Source: Yeguia hominis (GTDB lineage Bacteria > Bacillota > Clostridia > Oscillospirales > Acutalibacteraceae). From it: a DNA stretch of 64,000 nt. A program made the translations under genes and the position numbers. This document shows, piece by piece, positions 7,305 to 16,764 of this stretch. The stretch lies in the NCBI RefSeq assembly GCF_014384705.1, contig NZ_JACRSN010000016.1:10758-74757 (forward strand), written 5' to 3'. Every line of letters begins with the position of its first letter. The stretch's first letter is position 1. The notes under the pieces were generated by a model. The model saw nothing but the letters and a program-made list of their open reading frames with translations. It ran no database searches and was not told where the DNA came from.

Positions 7305-9045
7305 CTTCGGTTTTCTCCTGTCGCCTTTTTAGTAATTTTACTGTCACTACCGTCCCTTTTCCTAGTTCACTTTGGATTGTAACACCGCACTCCGGTGAAA
7401 AATAAAGCTTAATCCGTGCATCTACGCTATATAAACCAAAATGCGATTTGGATTTTGTTCGTAAATGCCGAAGCGCTTCTTCATCCATACCTACGCCATC
7501 ATCTGAAATTGTGAGATAAATATAATTTTCTTCTTCATTTCCCACCAGATATAGGGTTCCTCCTTCACTTTTTTCACGCAGCCCATGGTAAAGCGCATTT
7601 TCAATAATCGGCTGCAAAGTAAGTTTAGGAATTGTGTAAGGATAAAGTGCGTTTGGTACCTGTATAGAATACCGAAAAATATTGGAATGACGAAAGTTTT
7701 GAATCATTAGATAGTTGGTGCTCATTGTAATTTCCTGCCCAATAGTAACAATTTCTTCGCCATCGGAAAGCGCCGAACGATAAAAATCCGCTAATGCCTT
7801 TGTCGCCTCCATTGCTTCTTTACGCTGCTCCATAAATTCCATTACATAAATAGCATCCAATGCATTATACAGGAAATGCGGTTTAATTTGATCTTGCAGC
7901 AAAGAAAGTTGCAGCTCTCGCTTTTGCTCTTCCGATTGTTTTAAGTCTTCAAAAGAGATATTGACCTGCTTCACCATTTGAGAAAAATACCAATTCATAT
8001 CCTCAATTTCATTATCACAATTCCTTTTGTGTTCTATCACAACACCAGAATCGATTCCTTCCATATGACGCATCCGGTTTGTCAGTTTTTCAATTGGAAG
8101 AGAAAGACGCCTTGAAAAAAAAACAATACATGCTGTCAGTGCCAAAAGTGTTAATCCTGAAACCCAAAAAACACTTTGATAAATCTGAGAGGACGTTGCC
8201 CGTAGTGCCGCATTATCCGTTATGCCTATCAAATACAAGTTATTTTGCGACAATGCGTTTATTGTAACGAAGCTATTTTCATATTCAAACGGCACATTGT
8301 CTTGGTAATTCCTTATTAAATCTGCAAAAATCTTCTGCGTGAGCAAGGATTTTTCTGTTGCAGAAATAACGGTTCCTTCTGCATTTATAACATAATAATG
8401 TGTGAATGCATCTTCTAGGGAAGAAAACAAATTCGACATAGATGTTTCCCTCAAATTTATATAAACATAACCAATTAATTCCGCATCTGACACACTGATA
8501 ATCTTTTTGCCCAGCGTTAAAACTGGAGTATCCACCGTGTCTGTCAGATATTCCCGCTGTTCATATGGATACCAGATATCCTGCGTACTATATTGATAAA
8601 TTGCTTTTTTAACAGTTTCAATTGCCTGTTCATTCCAAGCGTCTTTCATATGATAGCCCGTATAATGAAGTTCTAGATCTGGCCCACAAAGTCCAATGCT
8701 CCTGACATCCGGATATAAATAGAGATTGTTGTATAAAAGCTCCTGTATCTTTTTATCCTGCATATACTTTTCCAAACGGGAATCTGCCGGTTCCGTCAGT
8801 AAAGTTCTATTTTCATTTCTATTAAAATCATTCAAAATATTTAGTGCACAGGCTGGTAATTCATCCAAGACCGAGTTTATTTGCAGGGATAATATCACCG
8901 TTTGATCCTTGTATGAATTTTTTAATTGAGTATTATAAAATGTACTAATTAAGCGCATCAACAAAAAAGCTAATATAAAATAAGAACCTAAAAAGAGAGG
9001 AATAAAAAGAAGCAGCATCTTTTTACGAATTGATAGCTTTTTCAT
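7297..9045 (-). CDS. YesM-like sensor histidine kinase
   Basis: 582 residues. N-terminal transmembrane helix (about 12-32), extracytoplasmic sensor region of about 250 residues, second helix (about 280-300), HAMP-like linker, then a His_kinase domain with DQIKPHFLYNALDAI (phospho-accepting His) and an HATPase with N-box QPIIENALYHGLREKSEGG and G-box ISDDGVGMDEEAL. This is the architecture of sugar-sensing YesM/LytS-type kinases. The ATG at 9045 is chosen because AGGAGG (9054-9059) lies 8 bases upstream; the in-frame GTG at 9054 overlaps that site. It is preceded by a structured leader and a strong promoter. Confidence 0.93.
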   Translation of the reverse strand: MKKLSIRKKMLLLFIPLFLGSYFILAFLLMRLISTFYNTQLKNSYKDQTVILSLQINSVLDELPACALNILNDFNRNENRTLLTEPADSRLEKYMQDKKIQELLYNNLYLYPDVRSIGLCGPDLELHYTGYHMKDAWNEQAIETVKKAIYQYSTQDIWYPYEQREYLTDTVDTPVLTLGKKIISVSDAELIGYVYINLRETSMSNLFSSLEDAFTHYYVINAEGTVISATEKSLLTQKIFADLIRNYQDNVPFEYENSFVTINALSQNNLYLIGITDNAALRATSSQIYQSVFWVSGLTLLALTACIVFFSRRLSLPIEKLTNRMRHMEGIDSGVVIEHKRNCDNEIEDMNWYFSQMVKQVNISFEDLKQSEEQKRELQLSLLQDQIKPHFLYNALDAIYVMEFMEQRKEAMEATKALADFYRSALSDGEEIVTIGQEITMSTNYLMIQNFRHSNIFRYSIQVPNALYPYTIPKLTLQPIIENALYHGLREKSEGGTLYLVGNEEENYIYLTISDDGVGMDEEALRHLRTKSKSHFGLYSVDARIKLYFSPECGVTIQSELGKGTVVTVKLLKRRQEKTEDG

Positions 9046-9061
9046 TGATTTCACCTCCTAC

Positions 9062-9279
9062 AATAATCATGAATTAAAGACGTGGCAGCCAGCCGCGTCT
9101 TTTTCCATCTCAAAGCCGAAGCCGCTGGAATGGGAGAGTAAACGGCCAGACAGTGTTCCCCTTGGGCGAACCCGCCCGTAACGGAGTCCGTCAGCCGCCT
9201 CTCTCGTTCGCAGCATTCGATTTGCGCAGGTAGAGCCACTTTGTTGGGACAAGCTCTATGTTCCTCGTTTTTGCCTTCC
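9062..9279 (-). ncRNA. Structured leader RNA upstream of the sensor kinase gene
   Basis: About 215 nt between a near-consensus promoter and the kinase ribosome site, GC-rich inside an AT-rich island. In the minus direction I see a 6-bp hairpin UAGAGC/GCUCUA (about 9231-9257). Next is a long-range pairing GAGAG/CUCUC with an inner CGGC/GCCG pairing (about 9130-9205). That pairing encloses hairpin GGGCG-gguu-CGCCC. A UUCG-loop hairpin follows, then a 3' stem AAAGACG/CGUCUUU (about 9076-9102). It could be a riboswitch or a stand-alone RNA. No consensus I know was matched. The 90-codon frame through it looks like chance. Confidence 0.6.
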
Positions 9280-9285
9280 TTTTTC

Positions 9286-9313
9286 ATTATAGTAAAAACG
9301 CCCAAAAAGTCAA
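9286..9313 (-). promoter_or_regulatory. Strong SigA-type promoter of the leader RNA and kinase genes
   Basis: Minus strand -35 TTGACT (9308-9313), 16-base spacer, -10 TATAAT (9286-9291). Predicted start near 9279. Confidence 0.85.
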
Positions 9314-9444
9314 GAAAAGCCATCTGGTTTTTCTCGCGAACTAGTGCTATTCGCTTATATTTTACAAAATGGTAGCATATTCTTATACCCTTGCTATTAC
9401 AAAAACTGCTATGATGAAAAAACCATTGGAAGGAGGATCATATT

Positions 9445-10578
9445 ATGCATTCTTTTGTTTTCTCTGAAAAAACAAAGTTAATTTCTGGCGCAGGCTCACT
9501 TTCATTTGTTGGAAAAGAGCTTGCACAACGAGGAATTTTCAGAGCCCTTATCTTAACCGACAGCTTTTTAGGACAAAGTGACATTGTCAAGCGCCTTGAA
9601 CAAATTTTAAACGTCTCTCAAATTCAAACTATTCTTGACACTTCCGTAAAACCGAATCCGCGGGATGTTGATTGCGAGGCCACTGCCCTTTTGGCACAGC
9701 AATTTCAAGCTCAGGCTATTGTTGCTTTAGGAGGCGGCAGCTCCATGGATCAAGGAAAAGCGGCTGCTGTCCTTTGCACCAATCACGGGTCAATTCAAGA
9801 TTATGAGGAACGCGACCTCCCCTGTGCTCCTCTGCCGCTTTTTTGCATCCCCACCACCGCCGGCACCGGCAGCGAAGTAACTTACGTGGCTGTTATCACA
9901 GATACCAAACGACGTTTTAAAATGAGCATCCTGGATTCAGACAAGCTGTATCCGACGGTTGCCATATGTGACCCTGAACTGACGCTGTCTCTGCCCAAGG
10001 GACTTACTGCCAGCTGCGGCATGGATACGCTTACTCATGCTATTGAAGCCTTCACTGCAAAAGAAAGGAACCCTTTTTCAGATGCTTTAGCCTTAGAAGC
10101 CACAAAATTAGTAGGCGATTATCTCCTTACTGCTTATGAAAATGGATATAACCTTGAAGCCCGTGAAAAAATGCTCATAGCAAGCTCCATGGCAGGCATG
10201 GCCTTTATCAATTCCAATGTTGGCGCTGTTCACGCAATTGCCGAAACAATCGGCGCTTGGTACGATATTCCCCATGGTGTTGCCAATTCTATTTTCTTGC
10301 CCTATATCGTAGAATTTAATCAACTAACATGTGCCGAACGCTACCAAAAGCTTGCGCATTGTCTTCGCACTGAAAATTTGGTGCAAAAAATTCGGGAAAT
10401 GAACCGAACGCTTTCCATTCCTCTTTATAACAAACTCGAAAAGGTTTGTATAGAGGATATTCCTATGCTGGCACAAAAAGCAGAGAAGAATTCCCTTTCA
10501 CTGAGCAATGTTCGAACAATTACAGCAGAGGATTACCAGCATATTCTGCAAAAAGCTTATGGAGAAACGGAATGGTAA
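9445..10578 (+). CDS. Iron-containing alcohol dehydrogenase
   Basis: NAD(P)-linked alcohol/aldehyde or polyol oxidoreductase of the Fe-ADH family, 377 residues. The nucleotide-binding motif GGGSSMDQGKA lies near residue 95. The metal-binding region has CGMDTLTHAIEAF and GAVHAIAETIGAWYDIPHG with the expected histidines. AAGGAGG lies 9-10 bases before the ATG. It is divergent from the kinase/regulator pair and first of a plus-strand run, so it may reduce or oxidise a product of the imported sugar. The substrate cannot be read from sequence. Confidence 0.9.
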   Translation: MHSFVFSEKTKLISGAGSLSFVGKELAQRGIFRALILTDSFLGQSDIVKRLEQILNVSQIQTILDTSVKPNPRDVDCEATALLAQQFQAQAIVALGGGSSMDQGKAAAVLCTNHGSIQDYEERDLPCAPLPLFCIPTTAGTGSEVTYVAVITDTKRRFKMSILDSDKLYPTVAICDPELTLSLPKGLTASCGMDTLTHAIEAFTAKERNPFSDALALEATKLVGDYLLTAYENGYNLEAREKMLIASSMAGMAFINSNVGAVHAIAETIGAWYDIPHGVANSIFLPYIVEFNQLTCAERYQKLAHCLRTENLVQKIREMNRTLSIPLYNKLEKVCIEDIPMLAQKAEKNSLSLSNVRTITAEDYQHILQKAYGETEW

Positions 10579-11180
10579 AAAAAAATCTACGTAAGTGTTT
10601 TGCCATTCTTCCGGCCGTTCCGGTTATGACCTTAGGAGTCGTGCTTTTTACAAAAGCCGGATGGGGAACTGATCCTTTCACCAGCTTTGAAATTGGTCTC
10701 TCCTTTGTTCTTTCCATTAGTCTTGGAAATGCAGCCCTGCTTTTTGAAGGTCTTTGCTTTTTTATATTCTTATTTTTGCGAAGAAATTATATTCATTTTG
10801 GAACTGCCGCTTTTTGTTTTGGAGCCGGGCCATGTCTGGATTTTTGGACTCTATTAGTGGAAAACCTATTTCCGGAACTAAATTTCTTAGGGAAGATTAT
10901 CTGTTTCCTTTTAGGAAGTGTTTTTATTGTTATTTCTCTGGCTTACTATGTACAATTCCATTTTGGATATCAATCACTTGATATGCTTAGCATGTTAACA
11001 GCAGAACTTTGCCACAAAACTTATGGTTTTGGATTAACCGTTGTCTATCTTGTTCTAACGCTTCTGGCGCTTATTATGGGCGTTAAACCCGGAATTGGAA
11101 CATTACTCTCTGCTGTTCTATTTGGAAAGCTGGTAAATATAGCCATGCCTGCTGTAAAATCACTTACAAAATGGATTTAA
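10572..11180 (+). CDS. YczE/YitT-type integral membrane protein
   Basis: 202 residues with about five hydrophobic helices. The opening, MVKKNLRKCFAILPAVPVMTLGVVLFTKAGWGTDPFTSF, matches the YczE/YyaS/YitT group, whose hallmark is the GWGTDPF-like loop. The ATG at 10572 overlaps the dehydrogenase stop (ATGGTAA), with GGAGA a few bases upstream. An in-frame ATG at 10446 lies inside the dehydrogenase and is not used. Members are uncharacterised transport-like proteins, so the role here is unknown, perhaps uptake or export tied to the dehydrogenase. Confidence 0.8.
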   Translation: MVKKNLRKCFAILPAVPVMTLGVVLFTKAGWGTDPFTSFEIGLSFVLSISLGNAALLFEGLCFFIFLFLRRNYIHFGTAAFCFGAGPCLDFWTLLVENLFPELNFLGKIICFLLGSVFIVISLAYYVQFHFGYQSLDMLSMLTAELCHKTYGFGLTVVYLVLTLLALIMGVKPGIGTLLSAVLFGKLVNIAMPAVKSLTKWI

Positions 11181-11294
11181 CACAATAACATTATGACAGA
11201 AATAACAAAAATGTAGCAAATTCTTCTATTTTGTGGCGAATTCATAAGGGATGTACTATTTTATTGCATTACATTTTGAGTTTTTATGATAAAA

Positions 11295-11429
11295 TATAAT
11301 CAGTTTTTAGAGATTCTGTGTGGCCACACAGCTTTTTGTTTAAAAGCTATCATTGATTAACAAGTAACAGGAAAACATTTCGTTTGAATCAGCACTTGTT
11401 GCTAACAATGATATTATCTCTATAATATC
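11295..11429. promoter_or_regulatory. Regulatory region with -10 element and three palindromes before the ABC operon
   Basis: A 280-bp gene-free, AT-rich stretch. TATAAT lies at 11295-11300, but I see no good -35. Then come a perfect palindrome CTGTGTGGCCACACAG (11316-11331), a long imperfect inverted repeat with arms 11349-11365 and 11394-11412 (ATCATTG...ACAAGT / ACTTGT...CAATGAT), and GATATTAT-ctct-ATAATATC (11410-11429), 31 bases before the start of the binding-protein gene. These are good operator candidates for the YesN-like regulator. Confidence 0.5.
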
Positions 11430-11460
11430 ACACTATAAACTATAAAAAGGAAGGAAAGCT

Positions 11461-12798
11461 ATGAAAAAACAAAAACTCATCAGCCTGCTATTCGTTCTGC
11501 TATTGCTTTTATCATGCACTGCCTGTATGGAATCAGATAAAGCGTCATCCTCTTCCGAAAGCAGCAGTGACTCCACCTCCGGTGAAATAGATTACAATAC
11601 TACTATTGAATACACTATCTGGGCCTTAACAATTGATGAAAGCTCGCAGTGTGGATTTGATGCTGGCGTAGCTGCGGCAAAAGAAAAATTCCCCAACGTA
11701 ACATTAAATATTGAACCAGATCCTCAGGATGGCGATGTGAAAATTAAAACCCTTGCCGCTGCTGGAACTATGCCGGACTTTTATGTAACCAACAATGCAT
11801 TGGTTCAAATTTTTAAAAAGTCAAATAACAATCAAGCAATTGATAAATGGATGGAGCAAACCGGTTTAATTAATCAAATGGATCGGGACTCGCTTGATGA
11901 ATTATCAGACCCATTAGATGGGCATATTTATGGATTTTCTGGTGGATCTTCCGGCACCGTAGATTTAATCGCTAATATGGATTTGTTGGATTCTTTGGGA
12001 ATCGATATGCCTACCAACTACAATGAGTTTCTTGATTTTATTCAAGCATGCCATTCCAATAATATTACCCCCGTTGCTGATTCCTTCAAGGAAGGATTTC
12101 AAACTGCACTATATTTTGATTTTGTACTTACACGCGAAGGATATAATCTGTGGGATATAGATAAAGGAACTATTTCTGCCACAGATGATGTGTTTGTTAA
12201 AGCTGCCGAAAAAGTTAAGGGGCTAGTGGATGCCGGAATGTTTTCTCCCTCAGCTTTTACTATTTCAGAAGAAGATGCCCGTCTTTCATTCTTAAATAAT
12301 GAAGCTGCTATGTGCCGTTTGCCCGGAACCACTTGGACCGACTATTTTGATTCCCGCGCCGAAGGCAGAACCTTCAAACTGGTTGGATATCCTTTTCAGG
12401 ATGAAGGCCAACCACAGGATACAGCAAATCGTGTTGGCGGCGGTGATCGCAACAACGGCTATGCTGTTTCTCCTACCGCAAAAGAATTAGATGTTGCAGC
12501 TACATGGCTTTGCTACTTCAGTGTTGGAAATGTTGAAGGCCTTTATAAAAACGGTTATACCACAGAAAAGCTTACCACTAATGATATTCAAGCTGAAAAG
12601 AAATCTGGACCTCTTTCTCAAGAATATTTCAATTTAAAGGTTGACTCCATCACCCCCATGCCTTGGGCTTGGAATCACGGCGATTCTTATGGTGTGATTT
12701 GTGAACAATGCAACAAATTTTTCACTGGAGACTATTCTGTTGAGGACTTTACAAAAGAAACAAATGAAATGATGCAGGAAATTCTTGCAGCAGATTAA
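11461..12798 (+). CDS. Sugar ABC transporter substrate-binding lipoprotein
   Basis: 445 residues, family 1 extracellular solute-binding protein. The N-terminus MKKQKLISLLFVLLLLLSC is a lipoprotein signal, with cysteines at 19 and 22 as possible lipidation sites. A serine-rich linker follows, then the two-lobe binding domain. A strong GGAAGG ribosome site precedes the ATG. A terminator-like hairpin after the stop would keep it more abundant than the permeases, which is common in such operons. The ligand is probably an oligosaccharide, given the downstream glycosidase. Confidence 0.92.
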   Translation: MKKQKLISLLFVLLLLLSCTACMESDKASSSSESSSDSTSGEIDYNTTIEYTIWALTIDESSQCGFDAGVAAAKEKFPNVTLNIEPDPQDGDVKIKTLAAAGTMPDFYVTNNALVQIFKKSNNNQAIDKWMEQTGLINQMDRDSLDELSDPLDGHIYGFSGGSSGTVDLIANMDLLDSLGIDMPTNYNEFLDFIQACHSNNITPVADSFKEGFQTALYFDFVLTREGYNLWDIDKGTISATDDVFVKAAEKVKGLVDAGMFSPSAFTISEEDARLSFLNNEAAMCRLPGTTWTDYFDSRAEGRTFKLVGYPFQDEGQPQDTANRVGGGDRNNGYAVSPTAKELDVAATWLCYFSVGNVEGLYKNGYTTEKLTTNDIQAEKKSGPLSQEYFNLKVDSITPMPWAWNHGDSYGVICEQCNKFFTGDYSVEDFTKETNEMMQEILAAD

Positions 12799-12814
12799 TT
12801 GTACTTTTCCTTTC

Positions 12815-12841
12815 AAACGGGGAGCTAAAAACTCCCCGTTT
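12815..12841 (+). terminator. Partial terminator between binding protein and permeases
   Basis: Stem AAACGGGGAG / CTCCCCGTTT followed by T on the plus strand, 17 bases after the binding-protein stop and before the first permease. Probably sets the expression ratio. Confidence 0.75.
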
Positions 12842-12857
12842 TTCCTTAGAAAGGCAG

Positions 12858-13760
12858 ATGATTCAATTGAAAAAATTTAAAAACTACTCTTTAACCTTAA
12901 TCCTTTTTGTAGCACCAACGCTTTTATTGTTTACAGTCCTGGTTGCTTATCCAATTGTAGAAGCGCTTTACGGCGGCATGCTCGACTGGGATGGAATTAG
13001 CTCCGGAACTTGGATTGGTTTTGAAAACTATAAAAAATTGTTTACTTCAAGCCTATTCCTGCTTTGCCAAAAAAATACACTGATTTATCTTGCAGTGATG
13101 TTAGGATATATGTTAATTATAGGCATGCTGGCAGCACTTTTATTGGTAGCCATTCGCTCTAAAATGCGCGATCTATTTCGATCCGCTTTTTTTCTTCCTG
13201 TCATCATTTCCTCTACGGTTGTTTGTCAAATGTGGTTAAGTATTTTTAATTTCGATTCCGGTCTTCTTAACAAAATATTTGAGATGTTAGGAGTTACTTA
13301 CCGTCAGGAATGGCTTACAAATTCAAATACTGCAATATTAGTGGTTGCATTTGTAAGTGCATGGCAGTATATGGGGCTTGCATTTATGATGTACTACACT
13401 AACATTCGCTCTATTCCGGAAGAATATTTTGAAGCCGCTAAAATTGACGGTGCTTCGGTTTTACAAATGCATCGCCACATAACCTTCCCTATGCTGCAGG
13501 AAGCCTTACGCTTTTGTCTTGTTTTTGCAACCTCCACTGCTATCAACGCCTTTGATACAATTTTTATTATGACAAACGGAGGCCCCGGCGATTACACCAA
13601 CACCTTAGCATATCTTATGTACAAAACAGCTTTTATTAGGGGAAAATATGGATACGGTTGTGCTGTAGCTGTGATTATTGTTATTGAATGTGAAATATTT
13701 TATTCCATTATCAATAAATTATTCAATCGCCACGATATATACAAGGAAAGGAGCTGTTAG
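12858..13760 (+). CDS. Sugar ABC transporter permease, MalF type
   Basis: 300 residues, six predicted transmembrane helices. The conserved EAA loop reads EEYFEAAKIDGASVLQMHRH, the site where the ATPase docks. AGAAAGG precedes the ATG. It is followed at 3 bases by the second permease. No ATP-binding subunit is encoded in the island, so it must borrow one; MsmX-type ATPases shared by several sugar transporters are known in Firmicutes. Confidence 0.93.
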   Translation: MIQLKKFKNYSLTLILFVAPTLLLFTVLVAYPIVEALYGGMLDWDGISSGTWIGFENYKKLFTSSLFLLCQKNTLIYLAVMLGYMLIIGMLAALLLVAIRSKMRDLFRSAFFLPVIISSTVVCQMWLSIFNFDSGLLNKIFEMLGVTYRQEWLTNSNTAILVVAFVSAWQYMGLAFMMYYTNIRSIPEEYFEAAKIDGASVLQMHRHITFPMLQEALRFCLVFATSTAINAFDTIFIMTNGGPGDYTNTLAYLMYKTAFIRGKYGYGCAVAVIIVIECEIFYSIINKLFNRHDIYKERSC

Positions 13761-13762
13761 CA

Positions 13763-14602
13763 ATGCTTTATATTAGAAATAAATTAGCCAAACCTTTTAT
13801 TTGGCTCTTCTTAATTCTTTTGGGATTGTTTAACCTTTATCCTTTTGTATATATGCTTTTAATGTCTCTAAAAACAAATGAAGAAATTATTCTCCATAAT
13901 CCCTTTGGTCTTCCCAAATCTATTTATTTTGAAAATTATAAAAATGCTTGGAGCAAATTCAGCATCCCCATCTACTTTAAAAATAGTATAATTGTAACTT
14001 TCATTTCCGTTACCCTTACCGTACTTTTGGCATTATTATTTTCATATGCCACCGCTCGAATGCAATGGAAGTTCTCTAAAATCGCCAGATCTTATATCGC
14101 TTTTGGATTATTTGTGCCCATGCAAATAATTTTAATCCCTATGGTTATTTTAGTAAAAAAGTGGCATTTTGCTAATACTCATTTAGCATTAATTCTTCCC
14201 TACATAGCATTTCAACTTTCTTTTGCCTGTTTAATTATTTACGGATTTATGCGACAAATCCCTTATGAATTTGAGGAGGCAGCTTACATTGACGGTGCAG
14301 GCATTATACGCACCTTTTTTGCCATCATTTGCCCTCTTTTAGTTCCTGCTATCGCCGCCGCCTACCTTTACACTTTTATCGGTATATGGAATGAATTTAC
14401 GATAGCACTCATTATGATTTCTAAAGAATCACTAAAAACGCTTCCTTTAGGCATGATTAACTTTCGAAATCAGAACTCTACTGACTGGGGCGGTATGGGT
14501 GCTGCAATGGTTATGGCTTCATTGCCTGCTATTATTTTATATGCTTTTCTGGGGGAGCAGCTTGAAAAGGCACTTGCAATTGGTGCTGGTATCAAAGGGT
14601 AA
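13763..14602 (+). CDS. Sugar ABC transporter permease, MalG type
   Basis: 279 residues with six helices. The EAA loop reads YEFEEAAYIDGAGIIRTFF, and the C-terminal QLEKALAIGAGIKG ending is typical of the MalG/carbohydrate uptake family. It partners with the preceding permease, with an intergenic gap of only 2 bases, and is followed by the glycosidase 23 bases later, so one mRNA is likely. Confidence 0.93.
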   Translation: MLYIRNKLAKPFIWLFLILLGLFNLYPFVYMLLMSLKTNEEIILHNPFGLPKSIYFENYKNAWSKFSIPIYFKNSIIVTFISVTLTVLLALLFSYATARMQWKFSKIARSYIAFGLFVPMQIILIPMVILVKKWHFANTHLALILPYIAFQLSFACLIIYGFMRQIPYEFEEAAYIDGAGIIRTFFAIICPLLVPAIAAAYLYTFIGIWNEFTIALIMISKESLKTLPLGMINFRNQNSTDWGGMGAAMVMASLPAIILYAFLGEQLEKALAIGAGIKG

Positions 14603-14625
14603 TCTTATTAAAAGGAGCTTTTTAT

Positions 14626-16464
14626 ATGAATATTAATGGCTTAGATATTTCTTACATTCCATTTACAACCAGAGGTTCCTGGACCGTCGTAAATTATTTA
14701 AAATCCGATTATTATGTTTCCTACTTCGGAAGCTTCGGAGACGACGCACATAGTACTCAAGCTGATAAAACACCTTTTATTACTACACCTGGGCTCTATC
14801 TGCGTTCTGTAAAATCCAGCGTACAAGACTATAATATGGAAATCACACGCTTCACTCCACTCATAGATGGAAAACCTGTTGAATATTCGTTAGATTCCAC
14901 TTTTAGCTGCATCAAGATTATTACATCTGCCGGAAACATCCAAATGACCTATCAGGATGACCAAACGCTGCTTATCAAAGGCGTCGGAAAAAATCTGGGA
15001 CTATTAATGGAATATGCACTCGATGGCCGTATAGCTTACACGCTGCCGGTTCATTGTCCCGAGGGAACATACTATAAAATTCATCATACTTTTGGTTCCA
15101 GTCAGCATGATCGCTTTGGTCTCTATGTACAAAAAGGAAATATTTCTTCTGAATTAGAGTGGAACGACCATAGCCATTCGACTTGTACGAAATGCAATTA
15201 TATTTGCAATGAAGACAATGGGGAATTTCTGCTTGCCATTCATGATATGGATCGCTATCAATGGCCCGAGCCCAAAGGTCCCTATGATTTTGAAGCTGCG
15301 GAAAAAAACATGAACGAAGCATTTCAAAAATTCCATCATAGTATGCCTGTATTACCTACGGAATACGATAAAATTAAAGAATTGATTGCTTACATCTTTT
15401 GGGGAGCCGTCGTCCGTCCTCTTGGGTTTTTAAAGCGGGATACGGTTCTTATTACTAAAAATGTCGTTTGTTACACATGGGGATTTGAAGCCTGGCTCAT
15501 TGCGCTGGGACTTTTTGAAACTGACTTTCAGTTGGCTTACGATCAACTATTAACACTTTTTGACAGTCAAAATGACATCGGCGGAATTCCTCATATGATT
15601 GGAGACACACTGCAAGACTTCAACCATCAAATGCCTCCAAACATCGGCTACATTGTTGGTAAAATGATGGAACGTTATAATTTCTCCCGAAAGCAATTAG
15701 ATGAGCTTTACGAAAAAATATCTCGTTACACTTGGTATTTTCTTAATTATTGTGATAGCGATCAAAATGGCCTCTGTGAATACATGCATGGCAATGATGC
15801 ATGCAACGATGATGATATTATCTTTGCAGCTGATAATGGTGTTACCTCTCCTGATCTTTCAACTTATATGATACTTCAAATGGACACTCTGGCTAAAATC
15901 GCCACAAAGCTTGGGCGTTGGAGAGAGGCCTCTATGTGGGAAAAGTTGTCCGCTAAAATGGTTAATACTTTGGTGGAAACATTATTTGATCCTAAAACAC
16001 ACCTCCCATTTGCCTTAAATACTTATACAAAGAAAAGAATTGATGGGGCCACTCCTTTGTTGTTCACCCCTTTGATGCTGGGAAAAAGACTTCCTAAAGA
16101 ATGCCGTGATGCTATTATTCACGAGTTAAAAACCAAAAAATATATTACACCATATGGCCTGGCCTCCGAAGCAATTGATAGCCCAACTTATGAAGCAAAT
16201 GGATTTTTCCGCGGTCCTATTTGGTGGACTCAAACCCTCAGTACAGTAGATGGACTTTATAAATGTGGGGAACCAAAATTAGCTCGCCAGTTGGCTAAAG
16301 CTTATATGGATCTTTACAAAAATACCGAAAAAATGGCCGAGTGCTATAACGCGGAAACAGGCGAAGCATTAAAAAATTGCGGATATGTTTCCGGTTCTGC
16401 AACCTTCATGATTTTAGGACGTTTCTATTTGGATCCGCCTGTACAAGATTTCTCTGCCACTTAA
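14626..16464 (+). CDS. GH63-like (alpha/alpha)6-barrel glycoside hydrolase, cytoplasmic
   Basis: 612 residues, no signal peptide, so it should act on sugar already imported. An N-terminal beta-rich region (about 1-240) is followed by a helical barrel with TWGFEAWLIALGL, QNDIGGIPHMIGD, the FFRGPIWWTQTLSTVDGLY segment and an ending NCGYVSGSATFMILG. The FRGPIW segment and domain order resemble GH63/mannosylglycerate-hydrolase and trehalase-like clans. AAAGGAGC lies before the ATG. It is last in the ABC operon and followed by a hairpin. Substrate unknown; an alpha-glucoside or alpha-mannoside-type compound is plausible. The family assignment is by motif only. Confidence 0.75.
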   Translation: MNINGLDISYIPFTTRGSWTVVNYLKSDYYVSYFGSFGDDAHSTQADKTPFITTPGLYLRSVKSSVQDYNMEITRFTPLIDGKPVEYSLDSTFSCIKIITSAGNIQMTYQDDQTLLIKGVGKNLGLLMEYALDGRIAYTLPVHCPEGTYYKIHHTFGSSQHDRFGLYVQKGNISSELEWNDHSHSTCTKCNYICNEDNGEFLLAIHDMDRYQWPEPKGPYDFEAAEKNMNEAFQKFHHSMPVLPTEYDKIKELIAYIFWGAVVRPLGFLKRDTVLITKNVVCYTWGFEAWLIALGLFETDFQLAYDQLLTLFDSQNDIGGIPHMIGDTLQDFNHQMPPNIGYIVGKMMERYNFSRKQLDELYEKISRYTWYFLNYCDSDQNGLCEYMHGNDACNDDDIIFAADNGVTSPDLSTYMILQMDTLAKIATKLGRWREASMWEKLSAKMVNTLVETLFDPKTHLPFALNTYTKKRIDGATPLLFTPLMLGKRLPKECRDAIIHELKTKKYITPYGLASEAIDSPTYEANGFFRGPIWWTQTLSTVDGLYKCGEPKLARQLAKAYMDLYKNTEKMAECYNAETGEALKNCGYVSGSATFMILGRFYLDPPVQDFSAT

Positions 16465-16479
16465 TCTCATGCGATTTTT

Positions 16480-16517
16480 CGGGGAAGATAGAAAGCAGCA
16501 TGCTTTCTATCTTCCCC
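16480..16517 (+). terminator. Long hairpin after the glycosidase gene
   Basis: 17-bp perfect stem GGGGAAGATAGAAAGCA / TGCTTTCTATCTTCCCC with a 3-base loop, 16 bases after the stop. No clear T tract follows, so it may protect the mRNA end as much as terminate. Confidence 0.65.
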
Positions 16518-16764
16518 GAAGCTATTTTCTCCGATACAGCTAAAAAATTTCCGGAATTAACCGCTCACTCTGCCCTTCGCCTTATCTTTCATTGCTGTCA
16601 TATAGGTTAAAAGAAGTATCAACAAAGACAGAATTTTAGCATTTTTAACCATTATATATCATTTTATTACTGCAAATCTCTTTGTTTTTGTGCTGCTATT
16701 TTTAAGCAACATATTTACTACAACCGGTTTAAGCTTGCAGTAAATAATATTTTAGGAGAAACTT

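Noticed and set aside
9062..9285. Leader RNA as a T-box, FMN, TPP, SAM, M-box or cobalamin riboswitch
   Set aside because: None of the conserved core sequences of these classes that I know can be found in it.
9051..9323. 90-codon minus-strand frame over the leader RNA
   Set aside because: Its start overlaps the promoter and the sequence is dominated by hairpins; better explained as untranslated RNA.
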